A stretch of 64,000 nt of DNA from Dryocosmus kuriphilus (lineage: Eukaryota; Arthropoda; Insecta; Hymenoptera; Cynipidae): the NCBI GenBank assembly GCA_038277395.1, contig CM076190.1, positions 188,358,001 to 188,422,000 of the forward strand. Direction: 5' to 3'. Each line of letters opens with the position of its first letter. Positions within the stretch are counted from its first letter, which is position 1. The position numbers and the translations under genes are program-made. Shown piece by piece: positions 1 through 13,009 of the stretch. Below the pieces are notes generated by a model. That model had not been told where the DNA came from. It saw only the letters and a program-made list of their open reading frames with translations, and ran no database searches.

Positions 1-480
1 TGGCTTTCGTATAAAATACAAAACAGCCACAATACTATAAGGCTGGATAAATATTTTACATATTTTCTTATTATGAGTATAAAAGTTTATATAAGCCTCT
101 ATGTTACTAATATTTTTGTTACTATATCTTACAACTAGTACTTATACCTACTGATTATTGGCGGGCTATTTGAATTAATTTATTTGTTCATGCATATAGA
201 TAATGGTCAAGTATCTAAAAATATTGCATATATTAGATAATCTTTAAGTAAAAAAAATATTGCTTATAATTATACAAACAATCTTTTTCTTAATCTATTT
301 TCTTAAGGTTTCTATTTCTATTGCAACGTACAAAAATACTTTGTTTATAATTCTTAACTTGTGCTATTACTTTGATTTTATTATGTAATTCTCTTCTTTT
401 GTTTCTATTATTTGTTAAAGATCTTGTTGCACTATTGGAAATACTTATAATTTAATCTTATCATCTGTGATGAAGTCTGA
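1..480. other. AT-rich sequence, no gene seen
   Basis: I see no coding signal here. It lies downstream of the minus-strand LINE remnant, so part of it may be that element's 3' untranslated region. I found no poly(A) tract, target-site duplication or other clear 3' end. Confidence 0.4.
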
Positions 481-3216
481 TTATATTACTTTTATTATTT
501 CATCATTAATGTTTAGTATTAGGTTGAAGATAGAGTAAGGCCCGTAAACCTTGAGTTTACCCAATCTTCTTACCATCTCATTTCGATTAATTTCATGTAA
601 TTGGCACTGCCAGAAAATGTGTTCAACAGTTTCTTCCTGTTGTCCACACTTACACAAAGGACTTCCCACTATTTTAACTTTACGAAGTAATTTATTTCAA
701 CTATTGTGACGGCTTCTAATTCTATTTATAATAGAGATTACACTTCCGTGGGCAGAGATGCTTTGGAACCATGGTTTTTTTTTAGTGCCAAAAAAGTTGT
801 TAACGTAGAATGCACCTTTTTCTTGGCTTAACTAGTTTAGTTTTTTCAGATTCTCATCGTTGCATATTTTTTTAAATTTACTAAATATATCAGAGAAAGG
901 GATATCGTGATTTTGGCCAAAATTTGATTTTGTTGCTTCTTTTACTAATTTGTCAACTTCTTCATTACCTAGTATTCCCACGTGTTCAGGAATCCAGTAT
1001 ATCTTAATTTCAATGCCTTGGTTTTTTGCTCTTGATAGTTCATTTCTAATCTTTATTATTAGGGCTGATTCATTCTCAAGTCCTCGGATTGATCCTAAAG
1101 CAGACAGGACACTTTGAGAGTATATGAATATCCTAATGTTTTTATAAAGTTCTGGACTCATTTAAACAAATTCTTCTATTTTTGTAATTGCAAGTAGGAT
1201 TGCTAGGCCTTCTGCTGTAAAGATTGAGGAAATGTCAGGGAATCTTACTGACAATTTGAATAAATCCTCTGTGCACCATACAGCGCACCCTACCGTAGAT
1301 TCCTCATCCTTCTCTACATTGGAAATTTTAGAGCCATCTGTGTATAAGTCTATTATGTTTGAAATGTTTGAAAAAGCATCCATGAAAGCGATTTTAGGTT
1401 CCTCTGATTCATTTATTTTCTTACCAGTTTTAATATCACATGGGATTGAATTGAAAAAAATTTTGTACGGGTAGCAATATTTAGGAAAGGCGTTATACTG
1501 AATGATTTGTCCATTGTGAATCCAAGCTAGTTCATAGCATTCTAATATTAGGGACTTTTTAAAATTATGTACGTAGCTGGGAGTATTGGATATTATGAGT
1601 TTCCTCTATGCTATGTATCACTGGATTCTTCAGTATTGATAGGTTTCTAAGAAGTTATCTGAAGCAGAGATATTTGAATCTGAATTCTAAAAGTGGAATT
1701 TTTGATTCTGCATGTAAGGCATTAATCGAGGTGCTAGTCATGCAGCCTAGTACCAGTCTTATACCAGTGTTTTGTATTTTTTGAAGTTCATAGAATGATT
1801 TTTCTATGCATGGAGACATGATGAATCCCGCGCATTCTACCTTTAAACTTATCATTGACTTGTAGATCATTAATAGGATAGAGGGGTCAGAGCCCCAATA
1901 CACTCCTCGGAGGCATTTAATTATATTTAATGATTTGTGAAAAGACTCTTTTTTTTTTGTTTTATGTGATATTTCCAGTTGAGTTGCGTATCTAGGTACA
2001 TGCCTAGGAACCTGGTATGATTGGTCGGTTTTAATCTTTTATTGTTCAGTCTTATTGACAAGTTTTTTGGGGTATTTTGTTTGTTGAAAACCATCAGTTC
2101 ACATTTTTCCGGTGCTAAAAGAAGGTTTTTTTGTTTGAGTTTTAGAAACAAGTAACTTACTTCCTGTTCAAGATTTCTTAGTTCAATTTCGATATTCTTG
2201 GATTTGGTGAAAATAACAATATCATCCACAAATTGTAAAATTTTAGCACTATGATCGATACAAGATTCGATGAACCTTGTATAGATAGCCCACAAATAAG
2301 GACTGAGCCCAGAGCCCTGACCCAGGCCTAAGTGAGCAATATCTTTTTCAATTTCACTCGCTAGGTTGGTAGGAATTAGAGTTCTTTCTCTTAGAAGTTT
2401 TTGAAAGAATAAGAGGTACTCCTTTGGAAGGTTTAGTTTAGATACGTTTTTTAGGAGTAGATCTGGAACGACTCTATTATATGCGCCTTTGATGTCAAGA
2501 AAGATCACTGCTACTTTTTCTCCTTTGTAGAATGCTTGGTGAACGTATTTTATGAAAATGTTCAAGCTGTCAATACACGATTTGCTTTTTCTGGACCCAA
2601 ATTGGGATGGGGATATCATACCGTTACGTTCTGTATACCATGTTAATCTCATATTTATAATTTTTTCAAAAATTTTTAGAAAGCATGATGCTAATATGCT
2701 ATGGATCTAGCATTATTGCTATCGTTTTTCGGAATAAATGATAAAAATTGGGTGTTCCATATTACTTTCAGGTAAAAATGTAATGATTTCATAATTAGTT
2801 TTGTCAACCCCTGGAGCGGAGTCGCTTTTTGAGGATTTTATAGCATAGTCTAGTTCTTCAAATGAGAAAGGAACTGAGATGCAATCTGTGTCCTCATTTC
2901 TTAAAGGAGAATATTCCTCGATTGCAAATCTTTCGTATCTTGCATTGAGCGGAGAGCATAAGTCTTTAAATAGATTCAATGCGCTTAAGAGAAATTTTTT
3001 GTTGCCTTCAAAAGGTTGATTTCTATTTAGGCCATTTTTAAATATTTGCATTTTTTTCCAGATTTTGGATAGGGGGATGTGATTATTGATAGAAGATGCG
3101 AATCCTCTGAATGAATCTTTTTTTGTGACCTTTAGATTACGCGTAGTCACCGCTGATATGCGTTTATACTCAATGAAAGCTTCTGGAGAGCAGTCCATAA
3201 CTGACATTTGTGTCAT
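481..3216 (-). pseudogene. Non-LTR retrotransposon (LINE) ORF2 remnant: reverse transcriptase, RNase H, terminal CCHC
   Basis: Reading leftwards, the pieces follow the order of an insect LINE ORF2. 3216-2719 holds the segment before the RT core, with an APGVD motif. 2652-1927 is the RT palm and thumb, with FLDIKGAYN (first catalytic Asp), GLGQGSGLSP and QFVDD (2221-2235, the YADD-box equivalent). 1383-832 is RNase H, with LYTDGSK, AEGLAI and WIPEHVGILGNEEVD. 669-481 is a Cys/His tail (CKCG...HIFWQC), seen at the C-terminus of R1/I/Jockey-type elements. The pieces are in different frames and split by stops. No apurinic endonuclease domain or ORF1 is visible upstream, so the copy is 5'-truncated or its 5' part is lost. 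In RNase H the expected third acidic residue is Tyr (FIYSQS instead of the usual F-x-D-S). The copy is dead. The clade within R1/I/Jockey is not resolved by eye. Confidence 0.88.
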
Positions 3217-3502
3217 TGAAACCTGCTGCCCTCTTCGTACTTCTTCATCCCTGAGTCAAATCGTTGCTTTGCGGGTAACAGCGAATAGTCGCAATTTAAA
3301 AACCTTCGGTTGCTGGCTGCTTTCGTAAAACATTAGGAAAGTAGAACATGTTTTTTCACGTTTTAGAAAATAACAAATACTTATAAAATTACAATATGTG
3401 TGCAATTCTATTCATTATTATTTTATTTGTGGAAAACGAAAATAATGATAATATTATAACTTTCACGCTTGAAATAATTATGATTCTAATTTTGCAATTA
3501 AA

Positions 3503-3505
<3 letters not shown>

Positions 3506-3550
<45 letters not shown>
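3506..3550. repeat. (TA)n microsatellite
   Basis: About 22 uninterrupted TA dinucleotides. The translated Tyr-Ile run through it is an artefact of the repeat. Confidence 0.95.
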
Positions 3551-3553
<3 letters not shown>

Positions 3554-3674
3554 TCAAAAATATACATTTCACATCCCGTGTAATAAATGAAATTAATATA
3601 AATTTTTTTCGATAACGGATTCAACGCAAAAATGAGTGAAAAAACATGTATTATCGCAATTATCAAAAATATAA

Positions 3675-4905
3675 TTTAAAAAATCTGCCCGCTTCGTAGG
3701 CACATTCTCATCCCGCGCTTCGCGTAAAGTATGAGCGCACCTAGGGCGCGCATCTGTTGGCAATCGCGCTTCGCGCTAGATAGATTATTCAACTCGCGCT
3801 ACGCATTCGGTGTTTATGGATCGTATGAAACTTTAAATTAAAAATTACAAAAGAAATTATTTTACTTAGGCTCTATCACCCTTAAGGAATACATTATCAT
3901 CATGACACTCGCGCTTCGCGCTCGATAATTACATTTTTTAAAACACATTGTAGATTGGTAAAGTTTTTTTGTGATTTTCCAAATTTTCACAATACAGGAT
4001 TTCCATTCTTAAAAGTAAAACGATAAGTCTTATAAATAAATTTTGTAGCTCTTTCCAAGGTGAACAATTCTGCTTGTTAATATTTTCTCATATCTTGCAT
4101 AGTTTTGCTGAAAAGTGGTTTTCTTTATACTTCATAACATATTTCACGAATAACTCAAAAACTACGCGTCTGCTCAAAAAAATGATAGAGAGCAAATTTG
4201 TAGACCCTTTTAAGGCGAACAACTTTGTTTATTATCATTTTTCCGTATCTTGCACAGTTTGGCGTGAAATTTGAAATTTTTGATTTTTCATAACGTTTTA
4301 TCGATTAAAACAAAAACCGTGCATTTTACCAAAAAATGGTTTAAAACAAAATTTGTAGATATTTTTGAATTGAACAACTTTGTTCTTTACTAATTTTTTG
4401 TATCTTGAATATTTTGGCGGGAAACTAGAGTTTTTAATTTTAATAGCGTTTTCTTGATTAAAACAAAAACGGTTTATTTTATCAAAAAACGGTTAAGACA
4501 AAATTTGTAGATATTTTTAAGATAAACAATTTTACTTTCTTATATTTTTTTTGTATCTCTCATAATTTAGCCGGAAAATGGATTTTTTGATTTTGTGAAA
4601 ACAATTTTTGATGGATAAAACCATAACCGTTGGTCAAAAACCGCTGGTTAACGAACTCGTCCTTTCCTTTTACCCCTTAAAGAAGTGTACCAAAGCGCAT
4701 TCCAATCCGATTAGTCCTTCGAAAGTTATCGCGGTCACAGACGACGACGACGACAACGACGACAACGACAACATACAGACAGACGCGGTCGTAAAAACCG
4801 TTTTTTCTGACTCAGGGGGTCTCAAAACGTGGAGATTTCATGAAATCCGCGAAAGTCAAATTTTATATAAATCTAATACCTTCTCTGATGAGAATGTAAA
4901 AAAGG
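3675..4905 (+). repeat. Fold-back repeat family, arm A
   Basis: The left end carries the palindrome-rich motif ATCTGCCCGCTTCG followed by several 'cgcttcgcgct' words. The middle has about four degenerate ~153-bp units, whose recurring phrase 'aatttgtagat...gaacaa' falls at about 4043, 4196, 4349 and 4503. The right part has a GAC-rich stretch and ends with TCTGATGAGAATGTAA. The same order occurs at 16342-17552 (same strand) and 14937-15748 (opposite strand). The open frame at 4608-4925 has a low-complexity Asp/Asn run and also occurs in the other arms. I regard it as repeat sequence, not a gene. Confidence 0.8.
4739..4775. repeat. GAC/AAC trinucleotide tract in arm A
   Basis: Short imperfect GAC/AAC run inside the fold-back arm. 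It is longer in arm C (17367-17425) and reduced in arm B, so it varies in length between family members. Confidence 0.8.
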
Positions 4906-5146
4906 TTGGTAAAATTTATTTATAAAGGAAAGTGACTTGGAAAGTTAGAAATAAATAATTATGTGTCTGGTTACTAAGTTTATGCATTTATTATAAATGA
5001 CTTGTGAACTCAGTGAATATTGATTAACGTTATAAATAATAATTTATCTTCGCATTTCTGCATACATATTTTTAGAATGCATTTTCATGACGAAATTTGT
5101 TAGTTTTTATTTTATGTTCCGATATGTAGACAATATCTTTGTATGT
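4906..5146. other. AT-rich spacer between arm A and the tandem array
   Basis: No gene or repeat recognised. The matching spacer on the other side (14791-14936) has a different sequence. Confidence 0.4.
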
Positions 5147-8100
5147 AGTTAGTTTCGACGAAAAATTATAAATTACCGAGCACAATTCTCTAGTTATAAT
5201 TTTAGTACAAAAAGTGACCACTACCGCCTCGTGAACGCGCCGTTAAATCGACTTCTCCTGCCCAGTGCTCTCAGATCGAGCTAGAAATTTACCCCCACCA
5301 TACCTACCGTTTTGGAGCCCCAAACCAGAAGTTGAATGATTACCACTGTAACCTCGTGCGTAGGCCGAAAATGCACGATTCGAACTTCGGTTTTCTCAGG
5401 TTTTCTGCTGCACGATCTCGGAGAATCGGACATCTAGGGACTCGGATATATTTTTCTGTTATACTTATATGGTTTGTTTACAAAATTTTCACAGCTGATA
5501 GGAACTTTTTCTTTAAAAAAGTGTTGAAATACACTTTGGAAATTATTTTTGATGCCATGGCTTTCAGGAAATTATGCAGGCATTTAAAGGAGAGTGTATG
5601 TAATCAGCGCAGGGAATATCTTAAATCACTTGCGGTTTGTAAAGATAAATATATATGAAGAGAACTTGAGGTTAGGTTAAGAAATTCAAATATCCAATAG
5701 TATCTAATAGTATTACTTTTCAATTTTATTTTATTTCGTAACAATTTTTTAAAGTATTGAAAATTTATAGCGTTAATACAGAAAGTTTTTTAAATGTCCT
5801 TTTCACTTTATACTAGCTTATATTGATAGTGATCATTATTGTGATATATGTACACATATTTTGTAGAATTTTTTACTACAAATTTTTTATTATGCATAAC
5901 TGAAGAATTAAACCTAAAATAGTGAACGCTTTAAGGAAATTAAAACGTAGATGAAGAATATGAATTAATACGGAAAGTTAAAAACGTAACCTCAAGTTTT
6001 CTTTTCAAATTCAAAACTTTACAAAACACCTTTTAATAATTCTGCCGTACAACTGTAAAGTCACATTTTTGACGAAAATGAGATTTTCATATGAAAATCG
6101 ATTCGCAAAAGCAAATTGCATGTATCTACGCAAACGAACATTCTAAACAACAAATATGTTTTATTAAATAAAAGCTTTTTGCTTCTAAAACTTGTAATTC
6201 TCATGTAACAGAAGTTCTGAACGTTCAAATGAACGAAATATTTTTTCCAATTCTATTTTATCCAGAAATATTGTTCCACCTAAAATGAAAAATACACATT
6301 ACAAGCTTCTTTCCTGCATAATTATTTTTAATGTAAATGTATCAATATTTTAAAATTGATTCTAGTTCAAAATACAATCAATACAAAAATTCGTAGATGT
6401 GAATGTTCAGAAATTTTCAGTCATTAGTTCTCTGCAGGATAAAGCCAGAAGCCACTATCAAGTTGTATTTCGCTGTGCGTTTTTTTTTAACGTGGTTTCC
6501 CCATTAGGCCAAGTCCACGATCAGAACTAAAGATTTACAGTATTTACAATATTTTCAAATTTACAAGAGAATCTTAAGTCTTTAAAACTTTCAAAATTTT
6601 ACAAGTTTATAAGCACTTTTTACAAGCTAATCGGAACTAATTTAGCAATAGATCAAATATCCAAGTCACGAAATTTTTTTCAAGTTAGTTTCGACGAAAA
6701 ATTATATACGGACCACAATTCTCTAGTTATAATTTTAGTGCGAAAAGTGACCACTACCGCCTCGTGAACGCGCCGCTAAATCGACTTCTCCTGCCCAGTG
6801 CTCTCAGATCGAGCTAGAAATTTACCCCCACCATACCTACCGTTTTGGAGCCCCAAAACAGAAGTTGAATGATTACCACTGTAACTTCGTGCGTAGGCCG
6901 AAAATGCACGATTCGAACTTCGGTTTTCTCAGGTTTTCTGCTGCACGATCTCGGAGAATCGGACATCTAGGGAGTCGGATATATTTTTCTGTTATACTTA
7001 TATGGTTTGTTTACAAAATTTTCACAGCTGATAGGAACTTTTTCTTTAAAAAAGTGTTGAAATACACTTTGGAAATTATTTTTGATGCCATGGCTTTCAG
7101 GAAATTATGCAGGCATTTAAAGGAGAGTGTATCTAATCAGCGCAGGGAATATGTTAAATCACTTGCGGTTTGTAAAGATAAATATATATGAAGAGAACTT
7201 GAGGTTAGGTTAAGAAATTCAAATATCCAATAGTATCTAATAGTATTACTTTTCAATTTTATTTTATTTCGTAACAATTTTTTAAAGTATTGAAAATTTA
7301 TAGCGTTAATACAGAAAGTTTTTTAAATGTCCTTTTCACTTTATACTAGCTTATATTGATAGTGATCATTATTGTGATATATGTACACATATTTTGTAGA
7401 ATTTTTTACTAAAATTTTTTATTATGCATAACTGAAGAATTAAACCTAAAATAGTGAACGCTTTAAGGAAATTAAAACGTAGATGAAGAATATGAATTAA
7501 TACGGAAAGTTAAAAACGTAACCTCAAGTTTTCTTTTCAAATTCAAAACTTTACAAAACACCTTTTAATAATTCTGCCGTACAACTGTAAAGTCACATTT
7601 TTGACGAAAATGAGATTTTCATATGAAAATCGATTCGCAAAAGCAAATTGCATGTATCTACGCAAACGAACATTCTAAACAACAAATATGTTTTATTAAA
7701 TAAAAGCTTTTTGCTTCTAAAACTTGTAATTCTCATGTAACAGAATTTCTGAACGTTCAAATGAACGAAATATTTTTTCCAATTCTATTTTATCCAGAAA
7801 TATTGTTCCACCTAAAATGAACAATACACATTACAAGCTTCTTTCCTGCATAATTATTTTTAATGTAAATGTATCAATATTTTTAAAATTGATTCTAGTT
7901 CAAAATACAATCAATACAAAAATTCGTACATGTGAATGTTCAGAACTTTTCAGTCATTAGTTCTCTGCAGGATAAAGCCAGAAGCCACTATCAAGTTGTA
8001 TTTCGCTGTGCGTTTTTTTTTAACGTGGTTTCCCCATTAGGCCAAGTCCGCGATCAGAACTAAAGATTTACAGTATTTACAATATTTTCAAATTTACAAG

Positions 8101-11100
8101 AGAATCTTAAGTCTTTAAAACTTTCAAAATTTTACAAGTTTATAGGCACTTTTTACAAGCTAATCGGAACTAATTTAGCAATAGATCAAATATCCAAGTC
8201 ACGAAATTTTTTTCAAGTTAGTTTCGACGAAAAATTATATACGGACCACAATTCTCTAGTTATAATTTTAGTGCAAAAAGTGACCACTACCGCCTCGTGA
8301 ACGCGCCGTTAAATCGACTTCTCCTGCCCAGTGCTCTCAGATCGAGCTAGAAATTTACCCCCACCATACCTACCGTTTTGGAGCCCCAAACCAGAAGTTG
8401 AATGATTACCACTGTAACCTCGTGCGTAGGCCGAAAATGCACGATTCGAACTTCGGTTTTCTCAGGTTTTCTGCTGCACGATCTCGGAGAATCGGACATC
8501 TAGGGACTCGGATATATTTTTCTGTTATACTTATATGGTTTGTTTACAAAATTTTCACAGCTGATAGGAACTTTTTCTTTAAAAAAGTGTTGAAATACAC
8601 TTTGGAAATTATTTTTGATGCCATGGCTTTCAGGAAATTATGCAGGCATTTAAAGGAGAGTGTATGTAATCAGCGCAGGGAATATCTTAAATCACTTGCG
8701 GTTTGTAAAGATAAATATATATGAAGAGAACTTGAGGTTAGGTTAAGAAATTCAAATATCCAATAGTATCTAATAGTATTACTTTTCAATTTTATTTTAT
8801 TTCGTAACAATTTTTTAAAGTATTGAAAATTTATAGCGTTAATACAGAAAGTTTTTTAAATGTCCTTTTCACTTTATACTAGCTTATATTGATAGTGATC
8901 ATTATTGTGATATATGTACACATATTTTGTAGAATTTTTTTACTACAATTTTTTATTATGCATAACTGAAGAATTAAACCTAAAATAGTGAACGCTTTAA
9001 GGAAATTAAAACGTAGATGAAGAATATGAATTAATACGGAAAGTTAAAAACGTAACCTCAAGTTTTCTTTTCAAATTCAAAACTTTACAAAACACCTTTT
9101 AATAATTCTGCCGTACAACTGTAAAGTCACATTTTTGACGAAAATGAGATTTTCATATGAAAATCGATTCGCAAAAGCAAATTGCATGTATCTACGCAAA
9201 CGAACATTCTAAACAACAAATATGTTTTATTAAATAAAAGCTTTTTGCTTCTAAAACTTGTAATTCTCATGTAACAGAAGTTCTGAACGTTCAAATGAAC
9301 GAAATATTTTTTCCAATTCTATTTTATCCAGAAATATTGTTCCACCTAAAATGAAAAATACACATTACAAGCTTCTTTCCTGCATAATTATTTTTAATGT
9401 AAATGTATCAATATTTTAAAATTGATTCTAGTTCAAAATACAATCAATACAAAAATTCGTAGATGTGAATGTTCAGAAATTTTCAGTCATTAGTTCTCTG
9501 CAGGATAAAGCCAGAAGCCACTATCAAGTTGTATTTCGCTGTGCGTTTTTTTTTTTAACGTGGTTTCCCCATTAGGCCAAGTCCACGATCAGAACTAAAG
9601 ATTTACAGTATTTACAATATTTTCAAATTTACAAGAGAATCTTAAGTCTTTAAAACTTTCAAAATTTTACAAGTTTATAAGCACTTTTTACAAGCTAATC
9701 GGAACTAATTTAGCAATAGATCAAATATCCAAGTCACGAAATTTTTTTCAAGTTAGTTTCGACGAAAAATTATATACGGACCACAATTCTCTAGTTATAA
9801 TTTTAGTGCGAAAAGTGACCACTACCGCCTCGTGAACGCGCCGCTAAATCGACTTCTCCTGCCCAGTGCTCTCAGATCGAGCTAGAAATTTACCCCCACC
9901 ATACCTACCGTTTTGGAGCCCCAAAACAGAAGTTGAATGATTACCACTGTAACTTCGTGCGTAGGCCGAAAATGCACGATTCGAACTTCGGTTTTCTCAG
10001 GTTTTCTGCTGCACGATCTCGGAGAATCGGACATCTAGGGAGTCGGATATATTTTTCTGTTATACTTATATGGTTTGTTTACAAAATTTTCACAGCTGAT
10101 AGGAACTTTTTCTTTAAAAAAGTGTTGAAATACACTTTGGAAATTATTTTTGATGCCATGGCTTTCAGGAAATTATGCAGGCATTTAAAGGAGAGTGTAT
10201 CTAATCAGCGCAGGGAATATGTTAAATCACTTGCGGTTTGTAAAGATAAATATATATGAAGAGAACTTGAGGTTAGGTTAAGAAATTCAAATATCCAATA
10301 GTATCTAATAGTATTACTTTTCAATTTTATTTTATTTCGTAACAATTTTTTAAAGTATTGAAAATTTATAGCGTTAATACAGAAAGTTTTTTAAATGTCC
10401 TTTTCACTTTATACTAGCTTATATTGATAGTGATCATTATTGTGATATATGTACACATATTTTGTAGAATTTTTTACTAAAATTTTTTATTATGCATAAC
10501 TGAAGAATTAAACCTAAAATAGTGAACGCTTTAAGGAAATTAAAACGTAGATGAAGAATATGAATTAATACGGAAAGTTAAAAACGTAACCTCAAGTTTT
10601 CTTTTCAAATTCAAAACTTTACAAAACACCTTTTAATAATTCTGCCGTACAACTGTAAAGTCACATTTTTGACGAAAATGAGATTTTCATATGAAAATCG
10701 ATTCGCAAAAGCAAATTGCATGTATCTACGCAAACGAACATTCTAAACAACAAATATGTTTTATTAAATAAAAGCTTTTTGCTTCTAAAACTTGTAATTC
10801 TCATGTAACAGAAGTTCTGAACGTTCAAATGAACGAAATATTTTTTCCAATTCTATTTTATCCAGAAATATTGTTCCACCTAAAATGAAAAATACACATT
10901 ACAAGCTTCTTTCCTGCATAATTATTTTTAATGTAAATGTATCAATATTTTAAAATTGATTCTAGTTCAAAATACAATCAATACAAAAATTCGTACATGT
11001 GAATGTTCAGAACTTTTCAGTCATTAGTTCTCTGCAGGATAAAGCCAGAAGCCACTATCAAGTTGTATTTCGCTGTGCGTTTTTTTTTAACGTGGTTTCC

Positions 11101-12340
11101 CCATTAGGCCAAGTCCGCGATCAGAACTAAAGATTTACAGTATTTACAATATTTTCAAATTTACAAGAGAATCTTAAGTCTTTAAAACTTTCAAAATTTT
11201 ACAAGTTTATAGGCACTTTTTACAAGCTAATCGGAACTAATTTAGCAATAGATCAAATATCCAAGTCACGAAATTTTTTTCAAGTTAGTTTCGACGAAAA
11301 ATTATATACGGACCACAATTCTCTAGTTATAATTTTAGTGCAAAAAGTGACCACTACCGGCTCGTGAACGCGCCGCTAAATCGACTTCTCCTGCCCAGTG
11401 CTCTCAGATCGAGCAAGAAATTTACCCCCACCATACCTACCGTTTTGGAGCCCCAAAACAGAAGTTGAATGATTACCACTGTAACTTCGTGCGTAGGCCG
11501 AAAATGCACGATTCGAACTTCGGTTTTCTCAGGTTTTCTGCTGCACGATCTCGGAGAATCGGACATCTAGGGACTCGGATATATTTTTCTGTTATACTTA
11601 TATGGTTTGTTTACAAAATTTTCACAGCTGATAGGAACTTTTTCTTTAAAAAAGTGTTGAAATACACTTTGGAAATTATTTTTGATGCCATGGCTTTCAG
11701 GAAATTATGCAAACATTTAAAGGAGAGTGTATGTAATCAGCGCAGGGAATATGTTAAATCACTTGCGGTTTGTAAAGTTAAATATATATGAAGAGAATTT
11801 GAGGCTAGGGTAAGACATTCAAATATTCAATAGTTTTACATTTCAATTTTATTTTATTTCGTAACAATTTTTTGAAATATTGGAAATTTATAGCGTTAAG
11901 ACAGAAAGTTTTTTAAATGTCCTTTTCACTTTATACTAGCTTATATTGATATTGATCATTATTGTGATATATGTACACGTATTTTGTAGAATTTTTTACT
12001 AAAATTTTGTATTATGCATAACTGAAGAATTAAACCTAAAATAGTGAAACTCTTTAATGATGTTAAAACGTAGATGAAAAATATGAATTAATACGGAGAG
12101 TTAAAAACGTAACCTCAAGTTTTCTTTTCAAATTCGAAACTTTACAAAACACCTTTTAATAATTCTGCCGTATAACTACGAAGTCACTTTTTTGACGAAA
12201 ATCAGATTTTCATATGAAAATCGATTCGCAAAAGCAAATTGCATCTATCTAGGCAAACGAAAATTTTGAACAACAAACAGATTTTTTTAAATAACAAGTT
12301 TTTTGCGATTAAAACTTGTAATTCTCTGCAGGACAAAATT
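5147..12340 (+). repeat. Tandem array of five ~1.53-kb units with two-unit higher-order structure
   Basis: Each unit begins AGTTAGTTTCGACGAAAAAT, at 5147, 6683, 8216, 9751 and 11283, giving spacings of 1536, 1533, 1535 and 1532. Units 1 and 3 share diagnostic variants (ccccaaaCcag, gccgTtaaatcg, gggaCtcgg, gtatGtaat, gtccAcgatc, ataAgcac). Units 2 and 4 share the alternatives (ccccaaaAcag, gccgCtaaatcg, gggaGtcgg, gtatCtaat, gtccGcgatc, ataGgcac). The array is therefore A-B-A-B, a ~3.07-kb higher-order repeat. Unit 5 is more diverged and lacks the last third after about 12325, where a deletion joins two 'ttctc' words. Each unit has a GC-richer block, an 18-bp palindrome (GATTTTCATATGAAAATC) and a short open frame. 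I recognise no transposase or RNA gene in the unit. Confidence 0.92.
5332..5658 (+). other. Conserved short open frame in array unit 1, probably non-coding
   Basis: A 108-codon frame recurs at 6865-7191, 8398-8724, 9933-10259 and 11465-11791. It opens with TTG. The first ATG in frame is codon 14 (5371), leaving 95 residues. The product would be basic, with one hydrophobic stretch (about residues 40-51), and matches no family I know. Units 1 and 2 differ at four codons in it (Leu/Phe, Thr/Ser, Cys/Ser, Leu/Val), and all four are amino-acid changes. That does not look like purifying selection. The inverted copy near 14400-14720 carries further changes. It may be a decayed exon, since an acceptor-like 'ttttctcag' lies inside it. 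Confidence 0.35.
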
Positions 12341-13005
12341 GAGTTGAAGTTTTAGACGTCTAATCTAACGATTTTTGTTTACATTTATTGGAATACAAAT
12401 AAGTAAAGTTTCAAAAATACCCAAAACCCAAAATTTTTATTTATTTACTAGCGAAACTTTGCTTTAATAGATTTCACAGAATTTAAAAGATTACAAAAGA
12501 TTTTAAGTGATTTAACGGATTTAAAATAATTTTAATGGATTCTAAGAGAAGTTGATTGATTCTAAGGATTTAAAGAGATTTCTAAAAGAATTGAAAAGTG
12601 TCATCAAAAGATTCCTTTTTAGAGATTTGACAAAATTTCAAAATATTTTATGTAACTGTTTGTATCAAATTTGAAAGAATTGGAAGAGATTTCAAAATAT
12701 TTCAAGAGATTTTAATGAACATACGCCAAGGAATTTTGATACGTTTTAAACGATTTTAAGGTATTTACAGAAAAGAATCCTTGAACTCTCTTGAATTCTT
12801 TTGAAATACATAGAAATTCTTTACAATGACTTGACGTCACTTAAAATCCCTCAAAATCCCTTGAAATTCTTTACAGTCAATTTAAATTTATCTTTAAGAT
12901 GTCCTTCAAGATGTCTTACAATCTTTTGAAATCTACAGAAATCTCTGGAACAGCCTTTTCATAACTTTTGTCTTCCTCTTTTCCGCACCACCACAGAGGT
13001 AGAGT
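12340..13005. repeat. Degenerate 'gattttaaaagattt' short-repeat tract
   Basis: From about 12470 to 12780 the sequence is a run of variants of 'gattt(c/t)aaaagatt'. From about 12780 to 12950 the complementary words appear ('cttgaaattctttac', 'cttaaaatccct'), so the tract is roughly palindromic. It interrupts homology to the 1.53-kb unit, which resumes at about 13010. Confidence 0.6.
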
Positions 13006-13009
13006 TGTA

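Noticed and set aside
3478..3666. Small membrane protein frame
   Set aside because: It is a translated (TA)n microsatellite.
4608..4925. Asp-rich 105-residue gene, repeated at 14949-15227 and 17235-17705
   Set aside because: The Asp/Asn run comes from a GAC/AAC tract within a repeat arm; the frame is in repeats of both orientations and has no homology I recognise.
5332..11791. Five 108-residue proteins as a gene family
   Set aside because: They start at TTG, resemble nothing known, and differ only by amino-acid-changing substitutions; best read as repeat sequence.
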